Positions 55,755 to 64,000 of a stretch of 64,000 bases of DNA are shown here, piece by piece. The DNA lies in NCBI RefSeq assembly GCF_007860105.1, contig NZ_SJPU01000002.1:1849739-1913738 (forward strand), written 5' to 3'. Source of the DNA: Allorhodopirellula heiligendammensis. GTDB lineage: Bacteria > Planctomycetota > Planctomycetia > Pirellulales > Pirellulaceae. Below the pieces are notes generated by a model, which saw only the letters and a program-made list of their open reading frames with translations, had not been told where the DNA came from and searched no databases. Within the stretch, counting starts at the first letter, position 1. The number at the start of each line of letters is the position of its first letter. A program made the translations under genes and the position numbers.

Positions 55755-57344
55755 ATGTTATCATCGTCCCGAACTTATCGCCGCCTTCTTGCTGGGCTGA
55801 TATTGTTCTGGGCGATCGAGCTGTTGGTTCTGCAACAGTGGACCACGCTTTCGGATGCGTCGATTCCGATGCACGATGCAATCAAGGACGCTAGTCGGCG
55901 TTTCGTGCTGAATCTTGCCGGTTGCACCGCATTAGTTTGTTTGTTCGGCAGGTGGAGCCTGCGTGCGACGTTCGTCGTTGGGCTGGTCATGACCAATTTA
56001 CTGGTCGTGTATGCGAACTATTTTGGCTCACCGCTATCCTGGCCAGTACTATCGAGTCAATGGCGGGAAGGTCTTGCGGTTAGTGACCACGGTATGTCGC
56101 TGGTCGATTGGAGAATTGTCGCAATAAGCGCTATCGCTCTTGCGGTCAAAGTTGCGATCGCGAACGCGGTACCCAGCGGAACGATGTCGCGTCACGAGCG
56201 CCGCCGAGTTGTGGCGATTGCAGGCGGTGTCTATTTAGCGGTTGCGATTGGATTAGCAGGTTTTCACAAACCGCTTCGACGAATCAGTCTGGGAACTCCG
56301 GAATACGTCTACGGCTACGTCGTGGCTTGGGCGGCCGAAGCAATCAGCCTTGACAATGGCGTTCTGCTGGAAGTTGCACTCACCAAGGCGAGGGGGGCTA
56401 GCAATATTCTCTCAGAAACGGAGCGTACCTTGCTGCTGACAAATAATGTTGCAATCATTCAAGTTGAGAGCTTGGATTTTGACGTGATCGAGAGTGAAGT
56501 AGACGGCGAGGCTGTCATGCCTTTTCTACGTGGTATTCAGGGGCAAGCGATGCTCTACTGCGTTAAGCCCTATCATTTTACGGGTTCGTCCGAAGCGGAC
56601 TTCTCAATGTTGACTGCGGCAGCGCCGAATGGAAAAGTTAACCCGTTCCAAATTCAAGGATTTCCCTACGAGCAGGCGCTGCCTTGGCTGGCTCAGCAAC
56701 AAGGCTACCAAGCCGTCGCGTTCCACGGTAATACGGGTGAGTTTTTTCACCGACGCGACGCTTATGAGCAGATGGGCTTCTCGGATATCTATTTCACCGA
56801 GGAGCTGGAGCCACTCAAAGTATCAGGTCACTGGGATCGGGATTTGCTGGAGTTCTCCGCTGATCTAATGGAAGCCTCGACTGCGCCAACACTTCACTTT
56901 GTCATCACGATTACATCGCATGGCCCGTTTGATCGGCTACTCGAGTCGGATCGCGAACTCTTTGAGCAGCCGACGAATGTCCAACAGCGGTATTTGAATA
57001 GCATGCGATATGTTGATCGCGTCCTCGAGAACTATATTGAACAACTGCCGATGGATACTACCGTCGTGCTATACGGTGACCATGAATCTAATGTGCATGG
57101 GTATTGCGAAGACGAACGCCATCCAGATCGTGTTCCGTGGCTGATTCTTCAGAAGGGACGCGACTTGTCGACTCGGCAAGACTCACGAGAATCAGGACTG
57201 GCGTTGTCCGGGGAGCTTTCACAGCTGGACATGGCATGCTATTTCCGCAACCTCCTGGCTCGTACTCAAATCGCCGCATCCAAAGAGTTGAAACGCAGAA
57301 TCGCGAACAAGCCATTTTATGGTCAATCGACAACGAAGCTGTGA
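55755..57344 (+). CDS. LTA synthase-like phosphoglycerol transferase / sulfatase-fold membrane protein
   Basis: 529 aa. The N-terminal half has about four or five TM segments, then a soluble alkaline-phosphatase-fold domain outside the membrane. The nucleophile region is TGSSEADF (276-283): aligned with GKTSDSEF of LtaS it has Ser278 where LtaS has the catalytic Thr. Other family blocks are FHGNTGEFFHRRDAY, TITSHGPF and LYGDHES, giving metal-binding Asp/His residues. It would transfer phosphoglycerol (or phosphoethanolamine) from a lipid to a glycan, as MdoB/LtaS. A TTG at 55707 is an alternative start. Confidence 0.85.
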   Translation: MLSSSRTYRRLLAGLILFWAIELLVLQQWTTLSDASIPMHDAIKDASRRFVLNLAGCTALVCLFGRWSLRATFVVGLVMTNLLVVYANYFGSPLSWPVLSSQWREGLAVSDHGMSLVDWRIVAISAIALAVKVAIANAVPSGTMSRHERRRVVAIAGGVYLAVAIGLAGFHKPLRRISLGTPEYVYGYVVAWAAEAISLDNGVLLEVALTKARGASNILSETERTLLLTNNVAIIQVESLDFDVIESEVDGEAVMPFLRGIQGQAMLYCVKPYHFTGSSEADFSMLTAAAPNGKVNPFQIQGFPYEQALPWLAQQQGYQAVAFHGNTGEFFHRRDAYEQMGFSDIYFTEELEPLKVSGHWDRDLLEFSADLMEASTAPTLHFVITITSHGPFDRLLESDRELFEQPTNVQQRYLNSMRYVDRVLENYIEQLPMDTTVVLYGDHESNVHGYCEDERHPDRVPWLILQKGRDLSTRQDSRESGLALSGELSQLDMACYFRNLLARTQIAASKELKRRIANKPFYGQSTTKL

Positions 57345-57364
57345 AGGATGGTGCTGTGTACAAC

Positions 57365-58282
57365 ATGATTACATGGCTTTTTGGCGCCAGCTTTCGAGAG
57401 CGAATTGCGATCGCAATGAGCTACACTCTGGCAATCGTGACCATCGCACTAGGTCTCCAGCTCAAGCTGGCGTCGAAATCGCCCAATCCGGCTAAATGGA
57501 ATACGTATTCCCAGCAGGCGAACTCGCATTTATATGACGGCTTGAATCCGGCCAAACCGATTGCGATGCCGGTGATTTCGCACCGCGGCGGAGACGTCCC
57601 CGGCATTGACGAAGCCGGTACGCTGGCGCGACTTGATTACAATTATGCACGCGGGCAGCGCCTCTTTGAGCTGGATTTTAGTTGGACTGCGGATGATCAA
57701 ATTGTGGTCAAACATGATTGGAAGGAAAGATCGGAAATCCCCACACTTGAAGAATTTCTCAGCGAATCACCGACCGACCATACATCGTTATCAATGGTCT
57801 ACGATTGGTTGGTTGCGCATCCCGACGCATTTGTAGTTACCGACTGCAAGAAACGCAGCCTGGCCGCTGCCGCTCGAATCCGCATGGAACGCCCTGAGTT
57901 GGTGGCCCAGTTCATCCTGCAGATCTACCAGTACAAGGACTTCGAGTTGGTGCAGTCCCAGGGATATCAGAACGTCATTTTGACTCTCTATCGCTGTTTG
58001 GTATCTGAATCAGCCAACCGGATTGCTGACTTTGCTGCCGAGCACGACCTCTTCGCGATCACGGTTCCGCGGTCCAGGAGCAGTGACCCGGAATTGCCTC
58101 GGCGTCTCAACCAGCTTGGCGTCCCCATCTACGTCCATACAGTCAACGACAACGAGACCGCTCTGGACCTGCAGCGTCGCGGCTTTTACGGCGTGTACTC
58201 AGACAGTTTGACCACTGAGACGGTTGGTCGCATTGCTCAACGGAAGCCCGCTGAGTATCCCGACAAAACTGTCTTCCAGTAA
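57365..58282 (+). CDS. Glycerophosphodiester phosphodiesterase family protein
   Basis: About 305 aa. A signal anchor (about 15-35) is followed by a GDPD TIM-barrel. His73-Arg74 in ISHRGGD, Glu102 and Asp104 in FELDFSW and His117 in VVKHDW match the catalytic His/Glu/Asp/His set of the family; the usual PENT motif is absent. It probably acts outside the membrane on glycerophosphodiester bonds. A GTG at 57341 overlaps the upstream stop as GTGA and may be the real start, giving direct translational coupling to the LTA-synthase-like gene. Confidence 0.82.
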   Translation: MITWLFGASFRERIAIAMSYTLAIVTIALGLQLKLASKSPNPAKWNTYSQQANSHLYDGLNPAKPIAMPVISHRGGDVPGIDEAGTLARLDYNYARGQRLFELDFSWTADDQIVVKHDWKERSEIPTLEEFLSESPTDHTSLSMVYDWLVAHPDAFVVTDCKKRSLAAAARIRMERPELVAQFILQIYQYKDFELVQSQGYQNVILTLYRCLVSESANRIADFAAEHDLFAITVPRSRSSDPELPRRLNQLGVPIYVHTVNDNETALDLQRRGFYGVYSDSLTTETVGRIAQRKPAEYPDKTVFQ

Positions 58283-58415
58283 TCGGAGAAATACTGTATT
58301 TACAGGCTCCTACTCAACGACCTAGTCTATCCCTTGAGATATCTGGGGCGTTCGAAAACGGTGCTGGCTGCGCGGTGGTCGCGGCTCCGTAGATTGACTT
58401 CGATGAATCGAACGG

Positions 58416-59813
58416 ATGAAAATGAATAAGGTCGTCGTTCACATCGCCTATCCTTTGTGGCGAAAGAACATGCTGGTGGCGTTGGCGCGGGCCAAGGAAT
58501 TACAGGACAGCGGCGACGACGTCACGGTGACCTACTGCGCCGCAGGAAGCGGATCGTGCATCTGCAATCAATCGGGAAATCCGCTGGTATGCCGGTTATG
58601 CCAATCATGGGTGCAGAAGAACGCGTCCGAATTGCAACTCCATACGATTGGTGTTGGCAGCTCTGGAAACCGAGACAGCCCCATGGGGCCGCCGCTATCT
58701 GCGAAAGAGTTCCCGATCTCACTGCGCAAAGAGCTCGTCGAGGGCGTGCTTAGCGGTTTGATTTCGACCTACCGAATCTTGCCGCGGGATATCAAAAAAA
58801 TCGCGTCACTGCAACGAATCAAGCGACGAACGTACTACACCGCACTGCGACTGCATGCGGATCTGTTCCGCGTCGTGGCAGCGGTATCGCCAGACCGATT
58901 CGAAGTTTTCAATGGTCGTCACGCTTGCAGTAAAGCAGGGCTGTTGATCGCCAAATCACTGGGGATTCCGTTTTCGACAATGGAGGTTAACGCCAATAAG
59001 CGTCCCATCGTCTTTGTCGGGCATACACCCCATGATCGGCACGGTGTGCAAGCGCGCATTCGCTCCTTGCCAGTGGATATCGAGCTGGCGACGAAGTTTT
59101 ATGAGGGCCGGCGGAAGCCGCGACACAATCGCTTTGCCCGCGCCCAGAGTGAGGCATTCAAAATGCCGTCGCGAGACGGGTTTCAGCGAATCGTCAGTGT
59201 TTTCCTCAGCAGCCAAGATGAGTTCGAATCCCTCGGAAAGAGCTGGAAGTCTCCATTTCCTCCTGACCATGAGATCATGCGAGACACCTGTCAGCGTTTT
59301 CCCGAAACACTCTTCCTGATTCGTTTTCATCCCAATCAGGCTGGTATCAAGAGCGATATTCGCAGCGGATTTGCACCCTTAGAACAGCTTCCCAATGTGC
59401 GCGTCTATGGGCCGACGGATGTTGCCAACACTTATGAGATGATCGATCAATCCGAGATTGTTGTCGCGTTCAACTCGACGGTGGGCGTAGAGGCGTGCTG
59501 GGCGGGCAAGCCTTCGATCATGCTCGGGCCTTCGTTCTACGATGCACTCGGGGTGGCGTACACGCCACCGACAGTGGATGAATTCTGGGCGCTACTCGAA
59601 CGCGATCAACTGAAGCCAAAAGATCGCACCGGTGCCGCTCAATTAGCATACTACGTTCTGCGTGACGGCAACGATTTGAAATACATTCAGACCGAGGCGG
59701 GCAAGTTAACCCATCGTGGATTCTCACGCCGCCAAGCCTGGAAAGCTGTTGCCGCTCGCAACATCAATACAGTGTGCGTCAACGTGATGAGAAAATTCAT
59801 GCGGGCCGCGTAA
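58416..59813 (+). CDS. Capsule-type glycosyltransferase-like protein with cysteine cluster
   Basis: 465 aa. The layout fits GT-B / capsule-synthesis proteins: an N-terminal Rossmann half (VVVHIAYPLWRKNMLVALARAKEL) and a C-terminal half with FLIRFHPNQAG, NVRVYGPTDVANTY, QSEIVVAFNSTVGVEACWAGKPSIM and LGPSFYDAL, the usual sugar-nucleotide region of capsule polysaccharide proteins. A Cys cluster is at 41, 48, 50, 59 and 62 (CICNQSGNPLVCRLC), which could bind a metal or Fe-S cluster. It is the last gene of the locus, ending just before a convergent gene. The start may also be at 58422. Confidence 0.75.
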   Translation: MKMNKVVVHIAYPLWRKNMLVALARAKELQDSGDDVTVTYCAAGSGSCICNQSGNPLVCRLCQSWVQKNASELQLHTIGVGSSGNRDSPMGPPLSAKEFPISLRKELVEGVLSGLISTYRILPRDIKKIASLQRIKRRTYYTALRLHADLFRVVAAVSPDRFEVFNGRHACSKAGLLIAKSLGIPFSTMEVNANKRPIVFVGHTPHDRHGVQARIRSLPVDIELATKFYEGRRKPRHNRFARAQSEAFKMPSRDGFQRIVSVFLSSQDEFESLGKSWKSPFPPDHEIMRDTCQRFPETLFLIRFHPNQAGIKSDIRSGFAPLEQLPNVRVYGPTDVANTYEMIDQSEIVVAFNSTVGVEACWAGKPSIMLGPSFYDALGVAYTPPTVDEFWALLERDQLKPKDRTGAAQLAYYVLRDGNDLKYIQTEAGKLTHRGFSRRQAWKAVAARNINTVCVNVMRKFMRAA

Positions 59814-59853
59814 GCCAGTCTTAGTATCTCGTAGGCCAGTCTTAGTATCTCGT
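59814..59853. repeat. 19-bp direct repeat at a convergent gene junction
   Basis: GCCAGTCTTAGTATCTCGT occurs at 59814-59832 and again at 59835-59853, period 21. The second copy contains the stop codon of the minus-strand DUF1553 gene (59842-59844); the first begins directly after the stop of the plus-strand gene. It is a short tandem duplication. Confidence 0.93.
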
Positions 59854-62800
59854 GATAGTCTCGTGCAGATTCAGGATCACCCTGCATACCTGTGACCACG
59901 CTGCGAGTTTGGCGCCGTTGGCAAATTCATCATCACGAATACCAACTGCGTTGAACTTCGCTGCATCTTCTGGGTGAGCGGTGAAGTGGTCGAGCTGTCG
60001 CTGGTAGAACGCCTGCAGCGTCTGTGTTTCTTCGCTCATCGCTTCGCGAGCCAGTGCACGAATGAAGGCCGCGTCGAGTATCGATTCAAACGACGCATCG
60101 CTGTGCTCGCTCAAGAGGGAGTCAGCCATGGCGTGGGACGCCTCCACGAAGGTAGGGTCGTTCAGCAGCGTCAACGCTTGCTGGGGGCTATTTGACGGTG
60201 ACCGATCCGCGGTGCACTCGTCTCGAGACGGGGCATCAAAATTGACCAGCATCGGGTGCAGAAAGGTACGTTGCCAGTGTATGTAGACGCCCCGGCGATA
60301 TTGTCGATAGTCTTCCGATGGAGAGTATCGGCGATTCGGAAATTGTAGGTTGCCATAGTGTCCCGCAGGCTGGTAGGGGAAAATGCTCGGGCCGCCGAGG
60401 TAGTCTACGTTGAGCAGTCCCGCGATTGCGAGCGCGTTGTCGCGCACGAGCTCAGCTTCTAAACGTCGTGGTGCCGCTTGGGCAAGTAGGCGATTGTATG
60501 GGTCGGCTTCGGTGAGCTCGGGACGATTCGTAGCCGCTTGCCGATAGGTTCGGCTCATCACGATTCGGCGGATGAGATGTTTGATATCCCAGTTGCTCAC
60601 CACAAACTCGCTCGCCAATCGGTCCAGTAAGAGTGGATGGCTGGGCCATTCACCTTGGCTGCCAAGGTCATCGAGTTTCGCGGATAGTCCTGTACCAAAG
60701 AAGTGCTCCCACATACGGTTTGCAAAGTGCCGCGGGACCAGTGGATTCTCGGATGATGTCAGCCAGTTGGCGAGATCGGTGCGAGTCAATCGGGGGTCAC
60801 TGTCGACATCGGGCTGTGGTAAGAAATGCGGTACTGCCGGTGGCGCTAGCACGCCGGAATCGTCCTGCCAATCTCCACGCGGACGCACGCGGCTGACGGG
60901 GATGTTGTCGGCGGATACCGACTGAGTCACCACGGTGATTGCCATGGCGGAGTGCCGATCCAGAATCGCGTCCCGAAAGTAGATGGTGCGTGGATTTTGT
61001 TTGCTGACATCAGTTGTGGAAACATAGAATGCACCTACCAGCACGGCATGCTCTGCTTGCTCGCGTTTCTCGCTGGGTTTCTTCAACGCTGCCGCGAGCG
61101 TCTCGGACGCCGCCGGCCAGCCTGCGATGGCACCTCCGACAGGAGTAACTGCCAAACGCACTCGTCCGACGCTGCCACTCTTCAGCCGGACGATGAGCTG
61201 CTGATCAGGTGCCAGCTCAAGTGGTGACTCCAAATGGTAGACAGCGGTATGAACCAGCTGATTCTCGTTGGCCGGCAACTGCCATCGTGTTGGGCCACTG
61301 CGCCAAACTTGCCCCAGAGTCCGGGGCGGAGCACCGCTGCTGTAGCGCAGCGGATCCTCTCGGTCGGCTTCCCCCCAAGCAATCTTGACGGTGGACTCGG
61401 GCTCGATCAGCACCTCGTCAGCAATAGCCACCGTCGTGGACGGCATGGGGAGTTTAGGGGTCTCCCGCTGCAGTACATTTCGATCTTTATCCAGCAGGAT
61501 CAGGCGAAAGCCCTTCAATCGGCTCTCGTAGTTGGTATCGGTGCGGTTCCAAACCACGATGGAATCCACCGCTTGCTCGCTACCAAGGTCCACCTCCCAC
61601 CAAGGATTCTGGCCATCGATCGCCGTGTGAGTTACCGAGTTGGCTTTGTAGTAATCGCCTTCGGTGTTCCCATCAATGGCCAGCGACGCGTGCGCGGTTT
61701 TGTAGTTGGTAGACTGCGTCGCGGTGCCTTGGCGGGCCAAATTTATTAGCTTGTTTTCAGCATCCGGGTTTTTTGAAAACACCTCAACTTCGGCGAGTGA
61801 GAGGATCTGTTTTCCGCTCAGTTCGATGCGTACGTAGCGAGGACGATTGGGACGCATCTGGGGTTGGTCCGATTTTGTACGAACGACGCTCGCCGAAAAC
61901 TCCAGCTCAAATCGGCCATCGTCTTTACGCCCGACATTTCCTCCGTTGTGCTGATCGGGCAATACCTCGAGCCGAATCGCTTTGACACGCGTGGGGGTTT
62001 TCGGACGGGCGGTGATCTCAACCGTCTCGCCATCAACCGGTTTTCCGGTCAATAGAACGCTGTCATCGTCGAGTGTCTGATGTTGAGTTCGTGCTGATGT
62101 CTCGACTTGATTCACCTTCATTGGTACCCAGCCGTCGGGATATTGCGTGAGTAAATGCTCGATGTCGGTTTGCCAAGATGAGAATGGTTTTGATGTGAGT
62201 GTCTCGTCTCCCACAGATGCGAGCAGTCCGGCGTCGCGTTCACGGGTCAACGCGTGGATCTCCGCTCGTAGCGATGCGGAAGGGAAACGCATCTCGGTGG
62301 GGAACGGGTAATCGTTGTTGAATCCCAGCAGATCCTTGTTGGGAGTATAGGCATAGTTCGAGTAGACGCCCCACTGCCGAATGTCGTCAAAGAACGCCCC
62401 CATGGAATAGAAGTCTTTGGCGGAGAAAGGATCGAATTTATGGTCATGGCATTCACAACATGCCATCGTTGAACCGAGCCACGCGGTCCCAATCATCCGC
62501 ACCCGGTCCGCTTTGTATTTCGCCAGATACTCTCCGGGCTGCGCGCCTCCTTCCCGGGTCACCATGTTAAGTCGAAGCAGACCGGTGGCAATGAGATCCT
62601 CAGTAGTGGGGTTGGGTTTCAGGTCACCCGCGATCTGTTGCCGCGTAAATTCATCGAATGGCTTGTTTTGGTTGAAAGCATCGATGACATAATCGCGGTA
62701 AGCAAAGTCGCGCAGGTTCTGATCGCCGTGGAAGCCGACGGTATCTGCAAAGCGTACGATATCGAGCCAGGAACTCGCCATTCGCTCGCCGAAGTGAGGT

Positions 62801-63507
62801 GACGCGAGCAATCGTTCCACTTGTTTTTGATAAGCATCATCGGTCGAGTCGGCGATGAAAGATTGTAGCTCGGCGGGGGTGGGCGGCAGCCCGATGAGAT
62901 CGAGACTCAATCGTCGAAGTAAAGTAGATTTGCTCGCCAATGGTGCAGGTTCAAGGCCGGCTTGCTCCAGTCGCGACAATATGTAGGCATCGACCTCATT
63001 TGCGACCTGGGAACCATACCGTTTAAGCTGAGGGATTGCCGGACGCGTCACGGGTGCGTAGGCCCAATGTTGTTCGTACTGAGCACCCTGCTCAATCCAT
63101 TTCCCAAAGAGTGCTTTCTCATAGCTTGACAACTGATGACGAAACTCAGCGGGCGGCATCTGCTCCCCATACCCGGTCCCCATGATGCGTTGATAGACCT
63201 CTGAATTCTCAAGGTCACCCGGCACGATGCCGCGCAGTTCGTCGTCCGACGGTAGCGAGCCGGTGGCAGATTCGAATGAATCGATACGGAACTCGCTCTG
63301 GTTGTTCTCCACATCGGGTCCGTGGCAGGCGAAACAGGTGTTCGACATGATGGGTCGAATGTGAGCATTGAAGGTCACCTGCTCGGGAAGCTTGCTGGGC
63401 TTCGTCGTTGTCACCAATCGCGTCGCGGAGGAGGGGGCTGCCGGTTCGTCCGCTGGCAGAGCACTGGAGAGTGCCAATAGTGACGTGAGGATGAGATTGC
63501 GAAGCAT
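59842..63507 (-). CDS. PSCyt1-DUF1549-DUF1553 protein with discoidin-like domain
   Basis: 1221 aa, exported (signal peptide about 1-20). A planctomycete cytochrome-C-like PSCyt1 domain comes first, with the heme motif CFACHG (Cys58, Cys61, His62). DUF1549 follows (RRLSLDLIGLPPTPAEL, then the ACCECHDHKFDP block), then an inserted F5/8 type C-like (discoidin) region (about 615-700, NLARQGTATQSTNYK to WWEVDLGSEQAVDSIVVWNR), and DUF1553 (RFANRMWEHFFGTGLS, QALTLLNDPTFVE) at the C-terminus. Function is unknown; such proteins often sit beside DUF1501 genes, as here. A role in extracellular polysaccharide breakdown has been suggested for the family, and the discoidin domain fits carbohydrate binding (inference). 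Confidence 0.92.
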   Translation of the reverse strand: MLRNLILTSLLALSSALPADEPAAPSSATRLVTTTKPSKLPEQVTFNAHIRPIMSNTCFACHGPDVENNQSEFRIDSFESATGSLPSDDELRGIVPGDLENSEVYQRIMGTGYGEQMPPAEFRHQLSSYEKALFGKWIEQGAQYEQHWAYAPVTRPAIPQLKRYGSQVANEVDAYILSRLEQAGLEPAPLASKSTLLRRLSLDLIGLPPTPAELQSFIADSTDDAYQKQVERLLASPHFGERMASSWLDIVRFADTVGFHGDQNLRDFAYRDYVIDAFNQNKPFDEFTRQQIAGDLKPNPTTEDLIATGLLRLNMVTREGGAQPGEYLAKYKADRVRMIGTAWLGSTMACCECHDHKFDPFSAKDFYSMGAFFDDIRQWGVYSNYAYTPNKDLLGFNNDYPFPTEMRFPSASLRAEIHALTRERDAGLLASVGDETLTSKPFSSWQTDIEHLLTQYPDGWVPMKVNQVETSARTQHQTLDDDSVLLTGKPVDGETVEITARPKTPTRVKAIRLEVLPDQHNGGNVGRKDDGRFELEFSASVVRTKSDQPQMRPNRPRYVRIELSGKQILSLAEVEVFSKNPDAENKLINLARQGTATQSTNYKTAHASLAIDGNTEGDYYKANSVTHTAIDGQNPWWEVDLGSEQAVDSIVVWNRTDTNYESRLKGFRLILLDKDRNVLQRETPKLPMPSTTVAIADEVLIEPESTVKIAWGEADREDPLRYSSGAPPRTLGQVWRSGPTRWQLPANENQLVHTAVYHLESPLELAPDQQLIVRLKSGSVGRVRLAVTPVGGAIAGWPAASETLAAALKKPSEKREQAEHAVLVGAFYVSTTDVSKQNPRTIYFRDAILDRHSAMAITVVTQSVSADNIPVSRVRPRGDWQDDSGVLAPPAVPHFLPQPDVDSDPRLTRTDLANWLTSSENPLVPRHFANRMWEHFFGTGLSAKLDDLGSQGEWPSHPLLLDRLASEFVVSNWDIKHLIRRIVMSRTYRQAATNRPELTEADPYNRLLAQAAPRRLEAELVRDNALAIAGLLNVDYLGGPSIFPYQPAGHYGNLQFPNRRYSPSEDYRQYRRGVYIHWQRTFLHPMLVNFDAPSRDECTADRSPSNSPQQALTLLNDPTFVEASHAMADSLLSEHSDASFESILDAAFIRALAREAMSEETQTLQAFYQRQLDHFTAHPEDAAKFNAVGIRDDEFANGAKLAAWSQVCRVILNLHETITRY

Positions 63508-63735
63508 GGCGGTGGGGATCGGGTTGTCGAAGTATTGAGGAGATGACAGGTAACTATCGTCGCTAGACGGTAATGCTCACGTCTGGCTGAGCGTAGCTAC
63601 CGAGTTTGTTGTCGCTAACGAGCGGCTGTTCGAATCGACCTGGGGAACACGTTGGTGAGCCGCATATCCTACGGCACCGGATGATATCGCCCTGGCTCCC
63701 ACTGGCACGTCTCGGATCGCTCATTCTGCGGCTCG

Positions 63736-64000
63736 CTAAGCCACCACGTCGTTAATGACTCGGCACGGCTTGACACCCGTGAGCTTGAGATCGAGTCCCT
63801 GAAAGCGGGCCGTCAATCGTTCGTGATCGACGCCAAATAGGTGCAGCATGGTGGCATGCAAATCTCGCACGGGAACTTCATTTTCGACGACACCGTATCC
63901 AAGTTCGTCGCTGGTTCCGTAGGTCATCCCGCCTTTGATACCTCCGCCCGCCATCCACACGCTGAAGGCGTTGATATGGTGATCACGGCCCGAACCTTGC
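63736..64000 (-). CDS. DUF1501 family protein, C-terminal part (cut by window edge)
   Basis: The last 88 codons of a gene that begins beyond the right edge. The reading [21 protein letters not shown], then [32 protein letters not shown], is the C-terminal signature of DUF1501 (a sulfatase-fold family common in planctomycetes). It continues in frame to base 64000. The stop is 228 bases before the start of the PSCyt1/DUF1553 gene on the same strand, so the two are likely a pair. The enzymatic role is not established. Confidence 0.9.
   Translation of the reverse strand, partial: QGSGRDHHINAFSVWMAGGGIKGGMTYGTSDELGYGVVENEVPVRDLHATMLHLFGVDHERLTARFQGLDLKLTGVKPCRVINDVVA

Noticed and set aside
62440-62470. 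Second heme site in the DUF1549 protein (CCECHDH)
   Set aside because: This is the conserved CHDHKFDP block of DUF1549 proteins; although it fits CxxCH, it is not by itself evidence of a second heme.

Overview
The window looks like chromosomal DNA of a planctomycete of the Pirellulales / Rhodopirellula type. The evidence is a set of lineage-typical families: a Ser/Thr kinase fused to WD40 repeats, an LEPR-motif surface protein, a BBP7-type outer-membrane barrel protein, a DUF1559 pseudopilin-like protein, a TIGR03009-type protein, a DUF11-repeat protein, a sulfatase, and a PSCyt1/DUF1549/DUF1553 protein next to a DUF1501 protein. No rRNA, tRNA, CRISPR array, prophage or complete insertion sequence was recognised. 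All family names come from reading translated sequence by eye, not from database searches.

Layout. 1-10.9 kb (all minus strand): a D-2-hydroxyacid dehydrogenase, a 79-aa protein, a DUF3127 SSB-like protein, a large LEPR protein with a triplicated 342-bp repeat, a 1902-aa kinase-WD40 protein whose start overlaps the LEPR stop, and the beginning of a membrane protein cut by the window edge. 11.3-20.3 kb: an anti-sigma-like membrane protein, a methyltransferase, the poly-gamma-glutamate genes pgsB-pgsC-pgsW (minus), a diacylglycerol-kinase-like enzyme and a BBP7 barrel protein. 20.7-43.7 kb: housekeeping and envelope genes, namely a 2080-aa alpha-2-macroglobulin, a sulfatase, a DUF2306 membrane protein, a DUF1559 protein, a DUF11 repeat protein, a TIGR03009-type protein, a cysteine desulfurase, a beta-ketoacyl synthase, a proline-rich secreted protein, a small lipoprotein and a 1014-aa metzincin-type metalloprotease.

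44.1-59.8 kb is a surface-polysaccharide locus. It holds CDP-glucose synthesis (rfbF), CDP-glucose 4,6-dehydratase (rfbG), a sugar C-methyltransferase, three GT2 glycosyltransferases, a NeuD-like acyltransferase, a CmcI-like methyltransferase, a DegT aminotransferase on the opposite strand, an RmlC-like epimerase, an LTA-synthase-like phosphoglycerol transferase followed directly by a glycerophosphodiesterase-like protein, and a capsule-type glycosyltransferase with a cysteine cluster. The likely product is a glycan with a branched or amino deoxysugar, possibly decorated with methyl, acyl and phosphoglycerol groups (inference). A 127-bp inverted-repeat element that can fold into a three-way junction sits in the middle of the locus. 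59.8-64 kb (minus): a DUF1549/DUF1553 cytochrome-like protein with an embedded discoidin-like domain, and the C-terminus of a DUF1501 protein.

The most unusual signals are a ten-copy 12-residue Thr-containing repeat at the N-terminus of the kinase, the REPIN/MITE-like element at 49.5 kb, the LTA-synthase/GDPD pair in a Gram-negative-type genome, the near-identical tandem repeats of the LEPR protein, and a highly charged insert just before the metalloprotease active site.
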